A stretch of DNA of 64,000 bases from Stigmatella aurantiaca DW4/3-1 (GTDB lineage Bacteria; Myxococcota; Myxococcia; Myxococcales; Myxococcaceae): positions 8,574,893 to 8,638,892 of the forward strand of contig NC_014623.1 in the NCBI RefSeq assembly GCF_000165485.1, written 5' to 3'. This document shows positions 34,614 through 43,771 of the stretch, piece by piece. A model generated the notes under the pieces. The model ran no database searches. It was not told the DNA's origin and saw nothing but the letters and a program-made list of their open reading frames with translations. How positions within the stretch are numbered: position 1 is the first letter of the stretch; every line of letters starts with the position of its first letter. Both the position numbers and the translations under genes were made by a program.

Positions 34614-36518
34614 ATGGGTTGGCTCGTCTGGATGGGCGAAACATGGATGGCACTGGGGGCCAGCTGGCTCGTGGCGGCGGCCCTCTATCCGGACAAGGGC
34701 GTGCTGCACCGGCTCATCGTCACGCTCCTCGTCCTGCCCGCGCTCATCCTCACGGCCATGCAGGCCTTGGGCATTCCAGGCCTGCTGCGGCCCCTCTGGC
34801 TGGGGGTGCTGGCACCGGGGGTGTTCGCCGTTCCGGGATGGCTCGCCTGGCGGCGGCTCGGGCGTGCACAGGCCCTGGCGCTGCTGCGCTCGGATGTGAG
34901 CGCTCCCGCCCGGCTGGTGCGAGAGGCCTGGCGCGATCGCGAGCCCGCGGCGCTCACCGTGCCGGTGGCCACGGCCGTGCTGCTCCTGGCCTGCGTGCTG
35001 GTGTGGATCTTCAAGTCCTGGACGTGGGATCCGGTGTGGTACCACGTGCCCATCACCGCCTACGCCATCCAGACCGGCTCGCTCGACTGGATCGACACCT
35101 CGGTGCCGTGGACGCAGAGCCACCCGAAGAACGTCGAGCTGCTGGCGGCGTGGAACTGCCTCTTCCCGCTCGACAACCGGCTGGATGACAGCTCCCAGTT
35201 GCCGTTCGCGCTGCTCGGGGCGGCGGTGACCGCGGCGTGGGCCCGGGCCATGGGCGCGCGCCCTGCCTTCGCCGCGGGCGCGGGCGCGGCCTGGGTGCTG
35301 CTGCCCCCCATCTTCCTCCAGGTGTGGAGCACGCACGTGGATGTGGCCTGCGGGGCCCTGCTGAGCGCCACGGTGTTCTTCATGCGCGAGCGCCCCACCG
35401 CCCGAGACCGGTGGATGAACCTGCTGGCGCTCGGGCTGTACGCGGGCACGAAGATGACGGGCGCGTTCCACCTGCTGATGCTCGGCCCCTGGATCGCCGT
35501 CCGGACCGTGCTCGAGCTGCGCGAGGCCCGGGGGGCCGTGGGACGGCGGCTGGGCAGCGTGGCGCTCTCGGTGCTCCTGCTGGTGAGCCTGAGCGCGTTC
35601 AAATACGTCCAGAACCTGCTGAAGACGGGCAACCCGCTGTGGGCCTTCCGCGTGAAGGTGCCCCTGACGGACACCTGGCTGCCCGGCTTGTATGATCCGT
35701 CCATCTTCTACGGCGCCGCGCCAGGCCAGAGCCCCCTGTTCTTCGGCTCCAAGGGAGATGTGGGGCACCTGCTGGAGAGCTGGTATGGGCTGGTTCCCGC
35801 GGCCTACTTCCCGGACGTGCGCACCGGGGGCTTCGGCCCGGTGTTCGCCTTCCTGCTGGTGCCGTGTCTGCTCGCCCTGCTGATGAGCCCCCGGCGCTGG
35901 AGAAGCACCCTGCCCATCCTCGCGCTGGGCCTGCTCGCGTTGACGGTGCAGGCGGCGTGGTGGCCGCGCTTCACCATCGGCGTGGCCACCGCGGGGCTGG
36001 TGGCGTTGGGGGCGCTTCACGGCCGGCTGGCAGCGTGGGCGGGGCCGCGGCGGGGCCTGTCACTCCTCTTCCTGGGGCTGACGCTCTACACCTTCTGGCA
36101 AGGGGCCAGTGCCCAGGTGCACCAGGCGGACCTGCTCATGTACTCGAAGCACCTCGCCGAGGCGTGGCGCGCCAGCCCCCACGAGCGGGCCGCCTTGCAG
36201 GTGGTGGACTGGCTGTGGCCCACCTCGTGGAACCTCCTCAAGGAGCAGGAGCTGAAGAAGGGGGACGTGGTCGCCTACGACCAGTCCGTGGAGTTCCTCG
36301 CGGAGTTCTTCACCCGCGACTACCGCACCCGCGTGGAATACGTGCCGAGCCACGGAGCGGTCAGCGATTACCTGGCCCGCATCGACGCGCTGAAACCCCG
36401 CTGGGTGGGGGTCCAACGAGGCTCCGCGGCCGCACAAGCGTTAGTACAGGAGCGCGGCGCGGAGTTCCTCTTCGACGCGCCCCGCTCCCACATTTCGCTC
36501 TACCGCATGCCTCCTTAG
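34614..36518 (+). CDS. Polytopic membrane protein, glycosyltransferase (GT-C)-like
   Basis: A 634-residue inner-membrane protein with about ten to twelve hydrophobic segments, starting MGWLVWMGETWMALGASWLV. Features of membrane-embedded sugar transferases are visible: an early luminal loop with WDPVWYHVPITAY and an acidic DD motif (LDNRLDD), tryptophan-rich helices, and a soluble C-terminal tail that begins near PTSWNLLKE and ends SHISLYRMPP. These resemble GT-C enzymes that use polyprenyl-phosphate sugars, but no definitive family was read. The ATG follows AGGGACG. The gene ends against a strong terminator and a convergent neighbour. It probably works in envelope glycan or lipid glycosylation, an inference from topology only. 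Confidence 0.7.
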   Translation: MGWLVWMGETWMALGASWLVAAALYPDKGVLHRLIVTLLVLPALILTAMQALGIPGLLRPLWLGVLAPGVFAVPGWLAWRRLGRAQALALLRSDVSAPARLVREAWRDREPAALTVPVATAVLLLACVLVWIFKSWTWDPVWYHVPITAYAIQTGSLDWIDTSVPWTQSHPKNVELLAAWNCLFPLDNRLDDSSQLPFALLGAAVTAAWARAMGARPAFAAGAGAAWVLLPPIFLQVWSTHVDVACGALLSATVFFMRERPTARDRWMNLLALGLYAGTKMTGAFHLLMLGPWIAVRTVLELREARGAVGRRLGSVALSVLLLVSLSAFKYVQNLLKTGNPLWAFRVKVPLTDTWLPGLYDPSIFYGAAPGQSPLFFGSKGDVGHLLESWYGLVPAAYFPDVRTGGFGPVFAFLLVPCLLALLMSPRRWRSTLPILALGLLALTVQAAWWPRFTIGVATAGLVALGALHGRLAAWAGPRRGLSLLFLGLTLYTFWQGASAQVHQADLLMYSKHLAEAWRASPHERAALQVVDWLWPTSWNLLKEQELKKGDVVAYDQSVEFLAEFFTRDYRTRVEYVPSHGAVSDYLARIDALKPRWVGVQRGSAAAQALVQERGAEFLFDAPRSHISLYRMPP

Positions 36519-36525
36519 AGACGGA

Positions 36526-36567
36526 GCCCGGGAACGGAGTGGGCCTCTCCTCTCCCCGTTCCCGGGC
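36526..36567. terminator. Strong bidirectional hairpin terminator
   Basis: A perfect 12-bp stem, GCCCGGGAACGG (36526-36537) with CCGTTCCCGGGC (36556-36567), lies between two convergent genes (stops at 36518 and 36577). The stem can extend outward with CGGA/TCCG. T-runs are absent, as often in GC-rich genomes. Confidence 0.7.
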
Positions 36568-36576
36568 ACTCCGAAC

Positions 36577-37173
36577 TCACCACGGATCGTTGCCGTTCAG
36601 CTCCGGCGGCGTGGGACGGCTGAGCGAGGAGCTGCCAAGACCTTGCAGGAGCGACATGCCGGTGCCGCCCACGGTGTTGAGCCCAGCGCCGAAGGCCTCC
36701 ACCGCCCCTTGCAGGGGACGGCCGTGCCGGAAGCTCTGCACGGCGTCCTGCGCGAAGCTGGACGCCTCGTTGAAGTGCGCGGTGCCCTGGGACATGTTGC
36801 CCGAGCTCACCTGCTGCAGGTTGTTCATGACGCTCTGGTGCGAGGCGGGGGAGATGCCAAACCCGCTCTGCTGGAGGGCGCCATTCACCCCGCCCACGAG
36901 CCGGCCGTAGAAGCTCGGGTTGCTCTGCGCCTGCTGGGAGATCTGCGGCCGCATCGACTGGGCCAGCTGCGGGTTGGCCAGGTGCGGGTTGACCAACGGC
37001 TGCCGGGCGGGCGTGAAGGACGACCCCCCACCGAAGGGGCTCTGCCCCAGGGGACGGCTGCTGGGGGCCGACGGGTTGGGCAGCTGGGAGCTCGGACGCG
37101 TGTTGTCCAGGGAGCGGGGGGAGTCAGAGGGACCACCGCGAAGCGACGGGGAAGAGAAGCCTTTGATCTTCAT
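36577..37173 (-). CDS. Hypothetical Ser/Pro/Gln/Asn-rich protein
   Basis: A 198-residue protein starting MKIKGFSSPSLRGGPS after a GAGGA site. The first ~85 residues are low-complexity, rich in Ser, Pro, Asn and Gln (QLPNPSAPSSRP). The rest is predicted to be helical and glycine-rich (FYGRLVGGVNGALQQSG, GMSLLQGLGSSSLS). It has no signal peptide or membrane helix and no recognised family. This composition resembles secreted effector or structural proteins, but that is speculative. It is convergent with the membrane protein gene and separated from plsC by 216 bp that show nothing notable. Confidence 0.6.
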   Translation of the reverse strand: MKIKGFSSPSLRGGPSDSPRSLDNTRPSSQLPNPSAPSSRPLGQSPFGGGSSFTPARQPLVNPHLANPQLAQSMRPQISQQAQSNPSFYGRLVGGVNGALQQSGFGISPASHQSVMNNLQQVSSGNMSQGTAHFNEASSFAQDAVQSFRHGRPLQGAVEAFGAGLNTVGGTGMSLLQGLGSSSLSRPTPPELNGNDPW

Positions 37174-37389
37174 GGGGATGTCCTCGAAAGAAGGGAGCAG
37201 GAAGAGTGCTCGTGACGGACGGACCTATTGCACCCCCGATGCCAACCCGTGCCGTCCCCCGCCTGGACCCTCCACCCCCGTCAAATCCAGCACTTACACG
37301 CGCGGCTCCGCCCCACACCGCCTGGAGGACCCTGTCGGCCCCTGTGCGCGGTGGTGACCCGTGTCATCACCTGGTGACCGGTGTTCGGC

Positions 37390-38172
37390 TCAAGCGCATT
37401 GCTGGGTTTCCGCCTGGGCCTGCGCGGCGGTCAGGGGCGGCAGGCGGAGCGCCTCGAAGTAGAGGGCCCGCACCCGCTCGGCGAGATGCTCGGGATCGTC
37501 TCCCAGGGCCTCCACGGGGATGGGCGGCAGCACGCGCACGCGCACCGAGGCGCGGGGGCCCATCCACGGGCCATCCCCCTCCAGCACCTGGGTGGTGCCC
37601 TCCAGCACCACCGGCACGACGGGCACCCGCGCCTGGATGGCGAGCTGAAAGGCGCCCCGCTTGAACGGCAATGGCTTCCGGGTGGGGGCGTAGGTGCCCT
37701 CCGGATAGATGAGCACGGGAACCCCCCGCTCCAGCCAGCGGCGGCAGTCGTCCAGCATCCGCGACAGGGCCCGAGGGTGGTTGCGCACCACCGCCACGTA
37801 CTCCATCAGGCGCATCAACCAGCCCACCATGGGCGTGCGGAAGAGCGAGGCCTTGGCGACGAACTTGAACGGGTGGAACAGCCCCATCGCGGCGAGGATG
37901 TCCGAGGCGGACTGGTGGTTGGCCACGAGGACGGCGGGCCCCGGGGGCAGGTGCTCGCGCCCCTCGACGCGCACGCGCCAGCCTGGCCACGCATGCAGGT
38001 AAATCCCATGGCACCAGCGGCAGACGAAGGCGTGCAGCACGGCCCGGTTCCGATCCACCGGCCAGGTGACGAGCCACAGCGTGACGCCCAGCACCGTGCA
38101 CACGGGGGCGGTGACCATGAAGACCAGCCAGAACCAGAGCGTGACCAGGTACTTCATCGGATTGCCTCGCAT
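37390..38172 (-). CDS. plsC: 1-acyl-sn-glycerol-3-phosphate acyltransferase (PlsC family)
   Basis: A 260-residue membrane-associated acyltransferase that forms phosphatidate for phospholipid synthesis. An N-terminal hydrophobic stretch (VTLWFWLVFMVTAPVCTVLG) precedes the active-site NHQSASD (HX4D, His about 85). Later come VAKASLF, the phosphate-binding YPEGTYAPTRKPLPFKRGAF block and VPVVPVVLEGT. The length and motif order match PlsC/LPLAT enzymes. AGGAGG lies upstream of the ATG at 38172. It follows an SDR gene on the same strand at 109 bp, a lipid-related pairing. Confidence 0.88.
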   Translation of the reverse strand: MRGNPMKYLVTLWFWLVFMVTAPVCTVLGVTLWLVTWPVDRNRAVLHAFVCRWCHGIYLHAWPGWRVRVEGREHLPPGPAVLVANHQSASDILAAMGLFHPFKFVAKASLFRTPMVGWLMRLMEYVAVVRNHPRALSRMLDDCRRWLERGVPVLIYPEGTYAPTRKPLPFKRGAFQLAIQARVPVVPVVLEGTTQVLEGDGPWMGPRASVRVRVLPPIPVEALGDDPEHLAERVRALYFEALRLPPLTAAQAQAETQQCA

Positions 38173-38281
38173 GGAGCCTCCTGGAAACGAACGCCGTCAC
38201 GGGGCTGCCCACCACACCACGTCCTCCGCCAGCGAGACAGCCTCCCGGGGGCTGGAAGCGCTCCGCCGCCCGCTCCCCTCC

Positions 38282-39085
38282 CTAGCGTGCCGGGCGCATG
38301 AGGCGGCTGGCGAACTGCATCGCGTAGTTGACCTCCAGGCCCCCATCGACGACGAGGGTCTGGCCGTTGACGTAGGCGGAGGCCTCGGAGCACAGCCACT
38401 CGATGGGGGCGGCGATCTCGTCCGCGCTGGCCACGTGCCCGGACGGCACGCTCTCCTTCACCTGAACCTCCAGCTCCTGCCAGCCCTCGCCCAGGTAGAA
38501 GCGGCTGGAGTCGGTGTCGATGTAGCCCGGGTTCACGGCGTTCACGCGCACACCCGAGCTGGCCAGCTCCGCGGCGAAGTACTTCACGAGAATCTCCATG
38601 GAGCCCTTCATGGCCCCTAGGAGGCCGTGGAAGGGCATGGGCATGCGCGCGTCCATTCCGGACACCGCGACGATGCGCCCCTTGCGGCCCTCCATGAGGG
38701 GCACGGCGCGCTGAACGCCGAGCACGAAGCTCTTCACCGTGACATTGAACGTCTTGTCCATCTGGTGGAGCTTCATCTGCATCAGCGGCAGGAAGGCCGT
38801 GGAGGCCGCGTTGGCGACGAAGACATCCAACCTCCCGAACTCCTGCTGAACGGTGTCGAAGGCGCCGTGGAGGCTTGCGGGCTCGAGCTGATCCGCCACC
38901 ACGGTGCGGCACCGCCTGCCGAGCGCCTCCACCTCGTGGGTGAGCGAGGCGGCCGCCTCGGTGTCCCGCCGGTAGGTGGAGACAATGTCGTAGCCCGCCT
39001 TGGCGAGCCGCAGGGAGACGCTGCGGCCCACGCCTCGTGAGCCACCGGTGATGAGCGCCACGGGAGAAGTCATGACCTTCGGCAT
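38282..39085 (-). CDS. SDR protein resembling enoyl-ACP reductase FabL, catalytic tyrosine absent
   Basis: A 267-residue Rossmann-fold protein. The cofactor motif [10 protein letters not shown] (about 13-22), NAAS and a C-terminal [23 protein letters not shown] and GQTLVVDGG are typical of SDRs and close to FabL/InhA-like reductases. At the active site, FHGLLGAMK gives Lys160, but the residue seven before it (the FabL tyrosine) is His153, and no other tyrosine is placed for a YxxxK. It may be a catalytically altered reductase or bind rather than reduce a substrate. It sits between plsC and zwf. Alternative start: an ATG four codons in, with AAGG upstream. Confidence 0.8.
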   Translation of the reverse strand: MPKVMTSPVALITGGSRGVGRSVSLRLAKAGYDIVSTYRRDTEAAASLTHEVEALGRRCRTVVADQLEPASLHGAFDTVQQEFGRLDVFVANAASTAFLPLMQMKLHQMDKTFNVTVKSFVLGVQRAVPLMEGRKGRIVAVSGMDARMPMPFHGLLGAMKGSMEILVKYFAAELASSGVRVNAVNPGYIDTDSSRFYLGEGWQELEVQVKESVPSGHVASADEIAAPIEWLCSEASAYVNGQTLVVDGGLEVNYAMQFASRLMRPAR

Positions 39086-39252
39086 ACCACCATCCCGGCG
39101 CTCCAGCGCCAGGGCAATGCCCGTCTGTGAACGGCACGACCCCGGAAATCCTCGCCATCACTGGTCCCTGACATTTGGAGGCGGATTCTCGCGCCCCGGG
39201 GGACCGGACCTCTTAAGGTATGCCCGTTCTTCCTCCTTCTGGGAAAGGCAGT

Positions 39253-40790
39253 ATGGAAACGCAGGGACTCCACATCGAAACCACGCCGCGCGAAGGAGAG
39301 CCCATCGTCCGCGCGGGCCAGCCGGACCCTTGTGTCATCGTGCTCTTCGGGGCCACGGGAGACTTGGCCCAACGCAAGCTCTTCCCCGCCCTCTTCGAGT
39401 TGGCACGCGAGAAACTCTTGCCCCCGGCCTTCGCGGTCGTGGCCTTCAGCCGCTCCTCGCACGACAACGACGCCTTCCGCGCCCAGGTGAAGAAGGCCCT
39501 CGAGGAATTCGCCCGCACCCAGCCCCTGGACGAGGCCACCTGGAAGCACTTCTCCTCCCGCCTGGAGTGCATCGCGGGCGCCTACGACGACCCGGCCTCC
39601 TTCGAGCGGCTGCGCGAGCGGCTGGAGGAGGTCGGCAAGCGCCACGGGACGCAGGGCAACCAGCTCTATTACCTGGCCACCCCCGCCTCCACCTTCCCGG
39701 CGTTGATTCACGGTCTGGCCGGCGCGGGCCTGCTGCCCCGGCAGGAGCAGCCCGGCACGAAGCCCTGGCGGCGGCTCGTCATCGAGAAGCCCTTTGGCCG
39801 GGACCTGGAGACGGCGCGCGAGCTCAACCGGGAGCTGGCCACGGTGCTGGACGAGCAGCAGATCTTCCGCATCGACCACTACCTGGGCAAGGAGACGGTG
39901 CAGAACATCCTCGTCTTCCGCTTCGCCAACTCCATCTTCGAGCCGCTGTGGAACCGCAACCACATCGACCACGTGGAGATCTCCGCGCTGGAGAAGCTGG
40001 ACGTCGAGGACCGCGGCCACTTCTACGACGAGACGGGCGTCATCCGCGACATCGTCCAGAACCACCTCTTGCAGGTGCTGGCGCTGTGCGCGATGGAGGC
40101 ACCCACCTCCTTCGGCGCGGAGGAGATCCGCGACGAGAAGAGCAAGGTGTTCCGCGCGCTGCGCTCCCTGGAAGGCCCCGACGTGGCCCGTCACGTGGTG
40201 GTGGGGCAGTACCAGGGCTTCCGGGACACCAAGGGCGTGGCCAAGGACTCGCACACGCCCACCTTCGTGGCGATGAAGCTGAACGTGGACAACTGGCGCT
40301 GGCAGGGCGTGCCCTTCTACCTGCGCGCGGGCAAGAACCTGTCCAAGCGGGTGACGGAGGTCTCCATCCACTTCAAGACGGTGCCCTTCTGCCTGTTTGG
40401 CACCAGCGACACGTGCCAGCGCCTGCAACCCAACGTGCTGCGGCTGCGCATCCAACCCCAGGAAGGCATCGGCCTGTCCATTGAATCCAAGGTGCCTGGC
40501 GAGGACGTGAACATCGCCGGCGTCAACATGCAGTTCAGCTACGCGGAGACCTTCGACAAGCCGGTGCCGGAGGCCTACGAGCGGCTGCTCCTGGACTGCA
40601 TGCGCGGCAACGCCACCCTCTTCGCGCGCAAGGACAGCGTGGAGCAGGCGTGGGCGTACATCACCCCCATTCTCCAGGCGCTGGAGGCGGGCAACGGCGG
40701 CACCGTCCACGAGTACAAGCCCGGCAGCGAGGGGCCGCGCGCGGCCGCGGAGCTGCTGGCCCGGGATGGCCGCCACTGGACGGTGTTCCC

Positions 40791-40794
<4 letters not shown>
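39253..40794 (+). CDS. zwf: Glucose-6-phosphate 1-dehydrogenase
   Basis: First enzyme of the oxidative pentose phosphate route, oxidising glucose-6-phosphate to 6-phosphogluconolactone and making NADPH. It is 513 residues. The cofactor motif GATGDLAQRKLFPALFELA is near the N-terminus, the substrate-binding RIDHYLGKETVQN near 210, and later NHLLQVLALCAME and a conserved C-terminal AWAYITPILQ. The start METQGLHIE was chosen because AAAGG precedes it; an in-frame ATG 11 codons upstream is possible. The stop overlaps the pgl start (GTGA), so the genes form one unit zwf-pgl-gnd. Confidence 0.96.
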
Positions 40795-41459
<665 letters not shown>

Positions 41460-41499
41460 ATCCTTCAATGGTTCACGCAAGACTTCTCGAGGATCACGG

Positions 41500-42921
41500 A
41501 TGAGCACTGCCAAGCCTTCTCAATTCGGTGTTGCTGGCCTGGGCGTGATGGGGGTGAACCTCGCGCTCAACATCGCGGACCATGGGTTCTCGGTGGCAGG
41601 GTGGGAGTTCAGCCCCAAGCGGCTCGCGGCCGTCCAGGCGGAGAAGCCGTACGAGCGGCTGAAGACCACGGGCTCGCTGGAGGAGTTCGTGGGCATGCTC
41701 GAGCGCCCGCGCCGCATCCTGCTGATGGTGACCGCCGGAGACCCGGTGGACCAGATGATGGACCGGCTGGCGCCGCTGCTGTCACCGGGGGACGTGCTCA
41801 TCGACGGCGGCAACTCCTGGTTCCAGGACACGCAGCGCCGGGAGAAGGCCTACCGGGAGAAGGGGCTGCGCTTCATCGGCATGGGCGTCTCCGGCGGAGA
41901 AGAGGGCGCACGCCACGGCCCCTCGCTGATGCCAGGCGGCCCCGCCGAGGCATACGAGCACATCCGCCCCGTGGTGGAGGCCATCGCCGCGAAGACCGAC
42001 CAGGGGGCGTGCGTCACCCACGTGGGCCCCGGCGGCGCGGGGCACTTCGTGAAGATGGTGCACAACGGCATCGAGTACGCGGACATGCAGCTCCTGGCGG
42101 AGACGTATGACGTGCTCCGCCGGGGGCTGGGCCTGTCCCCGGATGCGCTCGTGAACACCCTGGCGGAGTGGAACGAGGGCATCTCCGGCTCCTTCCTGCT
42201 GGAGACCACCCTCCAGGTGCTGCGCAAGAAGGATCCCGAGACGGGCAAGCCCCTGGTGGACCTGGTGCTGGACAAGGCCGGCCAGAAGGGCACCGGCAAG
42301 TGGACGGTGCAGGTGTCGCTGGATCTGGGCGTCCCCGTGCCCTCCATCGCCTCGGCGCTCGATGCGCGCAACCTCTCGGCCATGAAGGACGAGCGCGTGG
42401 CGGCGAGCGCGAAGCTCCCGGCCCCGCAGGCGGCGCTCACGGACGAGGAGAAACAGCACCTGGCCGCCTGGACCCATGACGCCCTCTACGCGGCGCGGGT
42501 GGTCACCTATGCCCAGGGCATGCGGCTCATCCAGGCGGCGTCCAAGGAGTACCAGTGGAACGTCTCCCTGGCGGAGCTGGCGCGCATCTGGCGGGGCGGC
42601 TGCATCATCCGCGCGAAGCTGCTCACCCCGCTGCGCGAGGCCTTCACGCAGCAGCCGGACCTGCCCAACCTCGTCGTCTCGGAGGCCTTCGCCCCGGTGC
42701 TGACGCGGATGGCCCCCGCCTGGCGGCGCGTGGTGGGCACGGCCACCCGGCTGGGCATCCCCGTGCCGGTGTTCTCCTCGAGCCTGGCCTACCTGGACAG
42801 CTACCGGAGCGCCGAGCTGCCCCAGAACCTCACCCAGGCCCAGCGCGATGCCTTCGGCGCCCACACCTACCAGCGCCGCGACCGGCCAGAAGCAGGCTTC
42901 GTCCACTCCGACTGGAGCTGA
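41500..42921 (+). CDS. gnd: 6-phosphogluconate dehydrogenase (decarboxylating)
   Basis: Third enzyme of the oxidative pentose phosphate route, giving ribulose-5-phosphate, CO2 and NADPH. A 473-residue protein, the usual length. The N-terminus has GVAGLGVMGVNLALNIADHG with the GxGxMG cofactor loop, then DGGNSWFQDT, GVSGGEEGARHGPSLMPGG, VGPGGAGHFVKMVHNGIEY with the catalytic Lys, and KGTGKWTVQVSLDLGVPVP in the helical domain. It closes the zwf-pgl-gnd cluster, 40 bp after pgl. A 30-bp palindrome lies shortly after its stop. Confidence 0.96.
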   Translation: MSTAKPSQFGVAGLGVMGVNLALNIADHGFSVAGWEFSPKRLAAVQAEKPYERLKTTGSLEEFVGMLERPRRILLMVTAGDPVDQMMDRLAPLLSPGDVLIDGGNSWFQDTQRREKAYREKGLRFIGMGVSGGEEGARHGPSLMPGGPAEAYEHIRPVVEAIAAKTDQGACVTHVGPGGAGHFVKMVHNGIEYADMQLLAETYDVLRRGLGLSPDALVNTLAEWNEGISGSFLLETTLQVLRKKDPETGKPLVDLVLDKAGQKGTGKWTVQVSLDLGVPVPSIASALDARNLSAMKDERVAASAKLPAPQAALTDEEKQHLAAWTHDALYAARVVTYAQGMRLIQAASKEYQWNVSLAELARIWRGGCIIRAKLLTPLREAFTQQPDLPNLVVSEAFAPVLTRMAPAWRRVVGTATRLGIPVPVFSSSLAYLDSYRSAELPQNLTQAQRDAFGAHTYQRRDRPEAGFVHSDWS

Positions 42922-42941
42922 CCCCCGGAGCAGGGCAGGCA

Positions 42942-42971
42942 GGCGGATGTCGAAATATTTCGACATCCGCC
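42942..42971. promoter_or_regulatory. Perfect 30-bp palindrome ahead of the response regulator
   Basis: GGCGGATGTCGAAAT (42942-42956) is followed immediately by its reverse complement ATTTCGACATCCGCC (42957-42971), with no spacer. It lies 20 bp after gnd and about 65 bp before the response regulator start. It may be an operator for the downstream two-component system or a terminator of gnd. The lack of a loop and of a T-run favours a protein-binding site. Confidence 0.65.
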
Positions 42972-43036
42972 CGAAGTCTTCCGGACATGCACGATTGGGA
43001 CGGTTCGCCGTCATGATGCAACCGGGAGTCCCGAGC

Positions 43037-43771
43037 ATGGAGCCAATGGAGCGCCCCACGGGCGACGACACCACCGCCACCATTCAAGTCCTGCTGGTCG
43101 AGGATGACGAGCGCCTGGCCCGGCTCACCAGCCGCTATCTCCAGGAACATGGCCTCATCGTCACCATCGCCCGGACAGGCCCCGAGGGGCTCGCCGAGGC
43201 GGGCCGCCACGCCTACGACGTCCTCCTGCTCGACCTGATGCTGCCCGGCCGGGACGGGCTGGAGGTGTGCCGCGAGCTGCGCACGCGCAGCGATGTGCCC
43301 ATCATCATGGTCACCGCCCGGGGCGAGGAGATCGACCGGGTGCTCGGGCTGGAGACGGGCGCTGACGACTACCTCCCCAAACCGTACTCCTCGCGGGAGC
43401 TGCTCGCGCGCATCCGGGCGCAGGTGCGGCGGGCCCGGGGCAACGCCGGGCCCTCGCTCCAGCCGCTCAACGTGGGCCGGCTCCAGATGGACCCGCGCAG
43501 CCTCACCGCGGTGCTCAATGGCAAGACCCTGTCGCTCACCAGCTACGAGTTCAACCTCCTGCGCGTCCTGGCCGAGCGGGCCGGGCGCGTGCTCAGCCGC
43601 GAGCAGCTCCTGGACCTCATCAAGGGCAGCGCGGACGAGGTGTTCGACCGCTCCATCGACGTCCACATCTTCCGCTTGAGACAGAAGCTGGAGGAGGATC
43701 CGCGCAACCCGCGGATGCTCAAGACGGTGCGGGGGGCGGGCTACCTGCTCGCCCGGGGAGATGAACCGTGA
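43037..43771 (+). CDS. OmpR/PhoB-type response regulator
   Basis: A 244-residue DNA-binding regulator. The receiver domain holds LLVEDDERLARL, phospho-acceptor Asp66 in LLLDLMLPGRDG, VTARGEE and Lys in LPKPYSSREL. The winged-helix domain follows with LTSYEFNLLRVLAERAGRVL, the DNA-contact helix SREQLLDLI, DRSIDVHIFRLRQKL and the terminal VRGAGYLL. It acts with the kinase whose GTG start overlaps its stop. I chose the ATG at 43037 with GGGAG upstream; earlier ATGs at 43013 and 43016 are in frame. A perfect palindrome lies between this gene and gnd. Confidence 0.92.
   Translation: MEPMERPTGDDTTATIQVLLVEDDERLARLTSRYLQEHGLIVTIARTGPEGLAEAGRHAYDVLLLDLMLPGRDGLEVCRELRTRSDVPIIMVTARGEEIDRVLGLETGADDYLPKPYSSRELLARIRAQVRRARGNAGPSLQPLNVGRLQMDPRSLTAVLNGKTLSLTSYEFNLLRVLAERAGRVLSREQLLDLIKGSADEVFDRSIDVHIFRLRQKLEEDPRNPRMLKTVRGAGYLLARGDEP

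Noticed and set aside
37200-37389. Possible small gene in the gap upstream of the Ser/Pro-rich protein
   Set aside because: Frames are short with no ribosome site and proline-rich translation typical of GC-rich noise.
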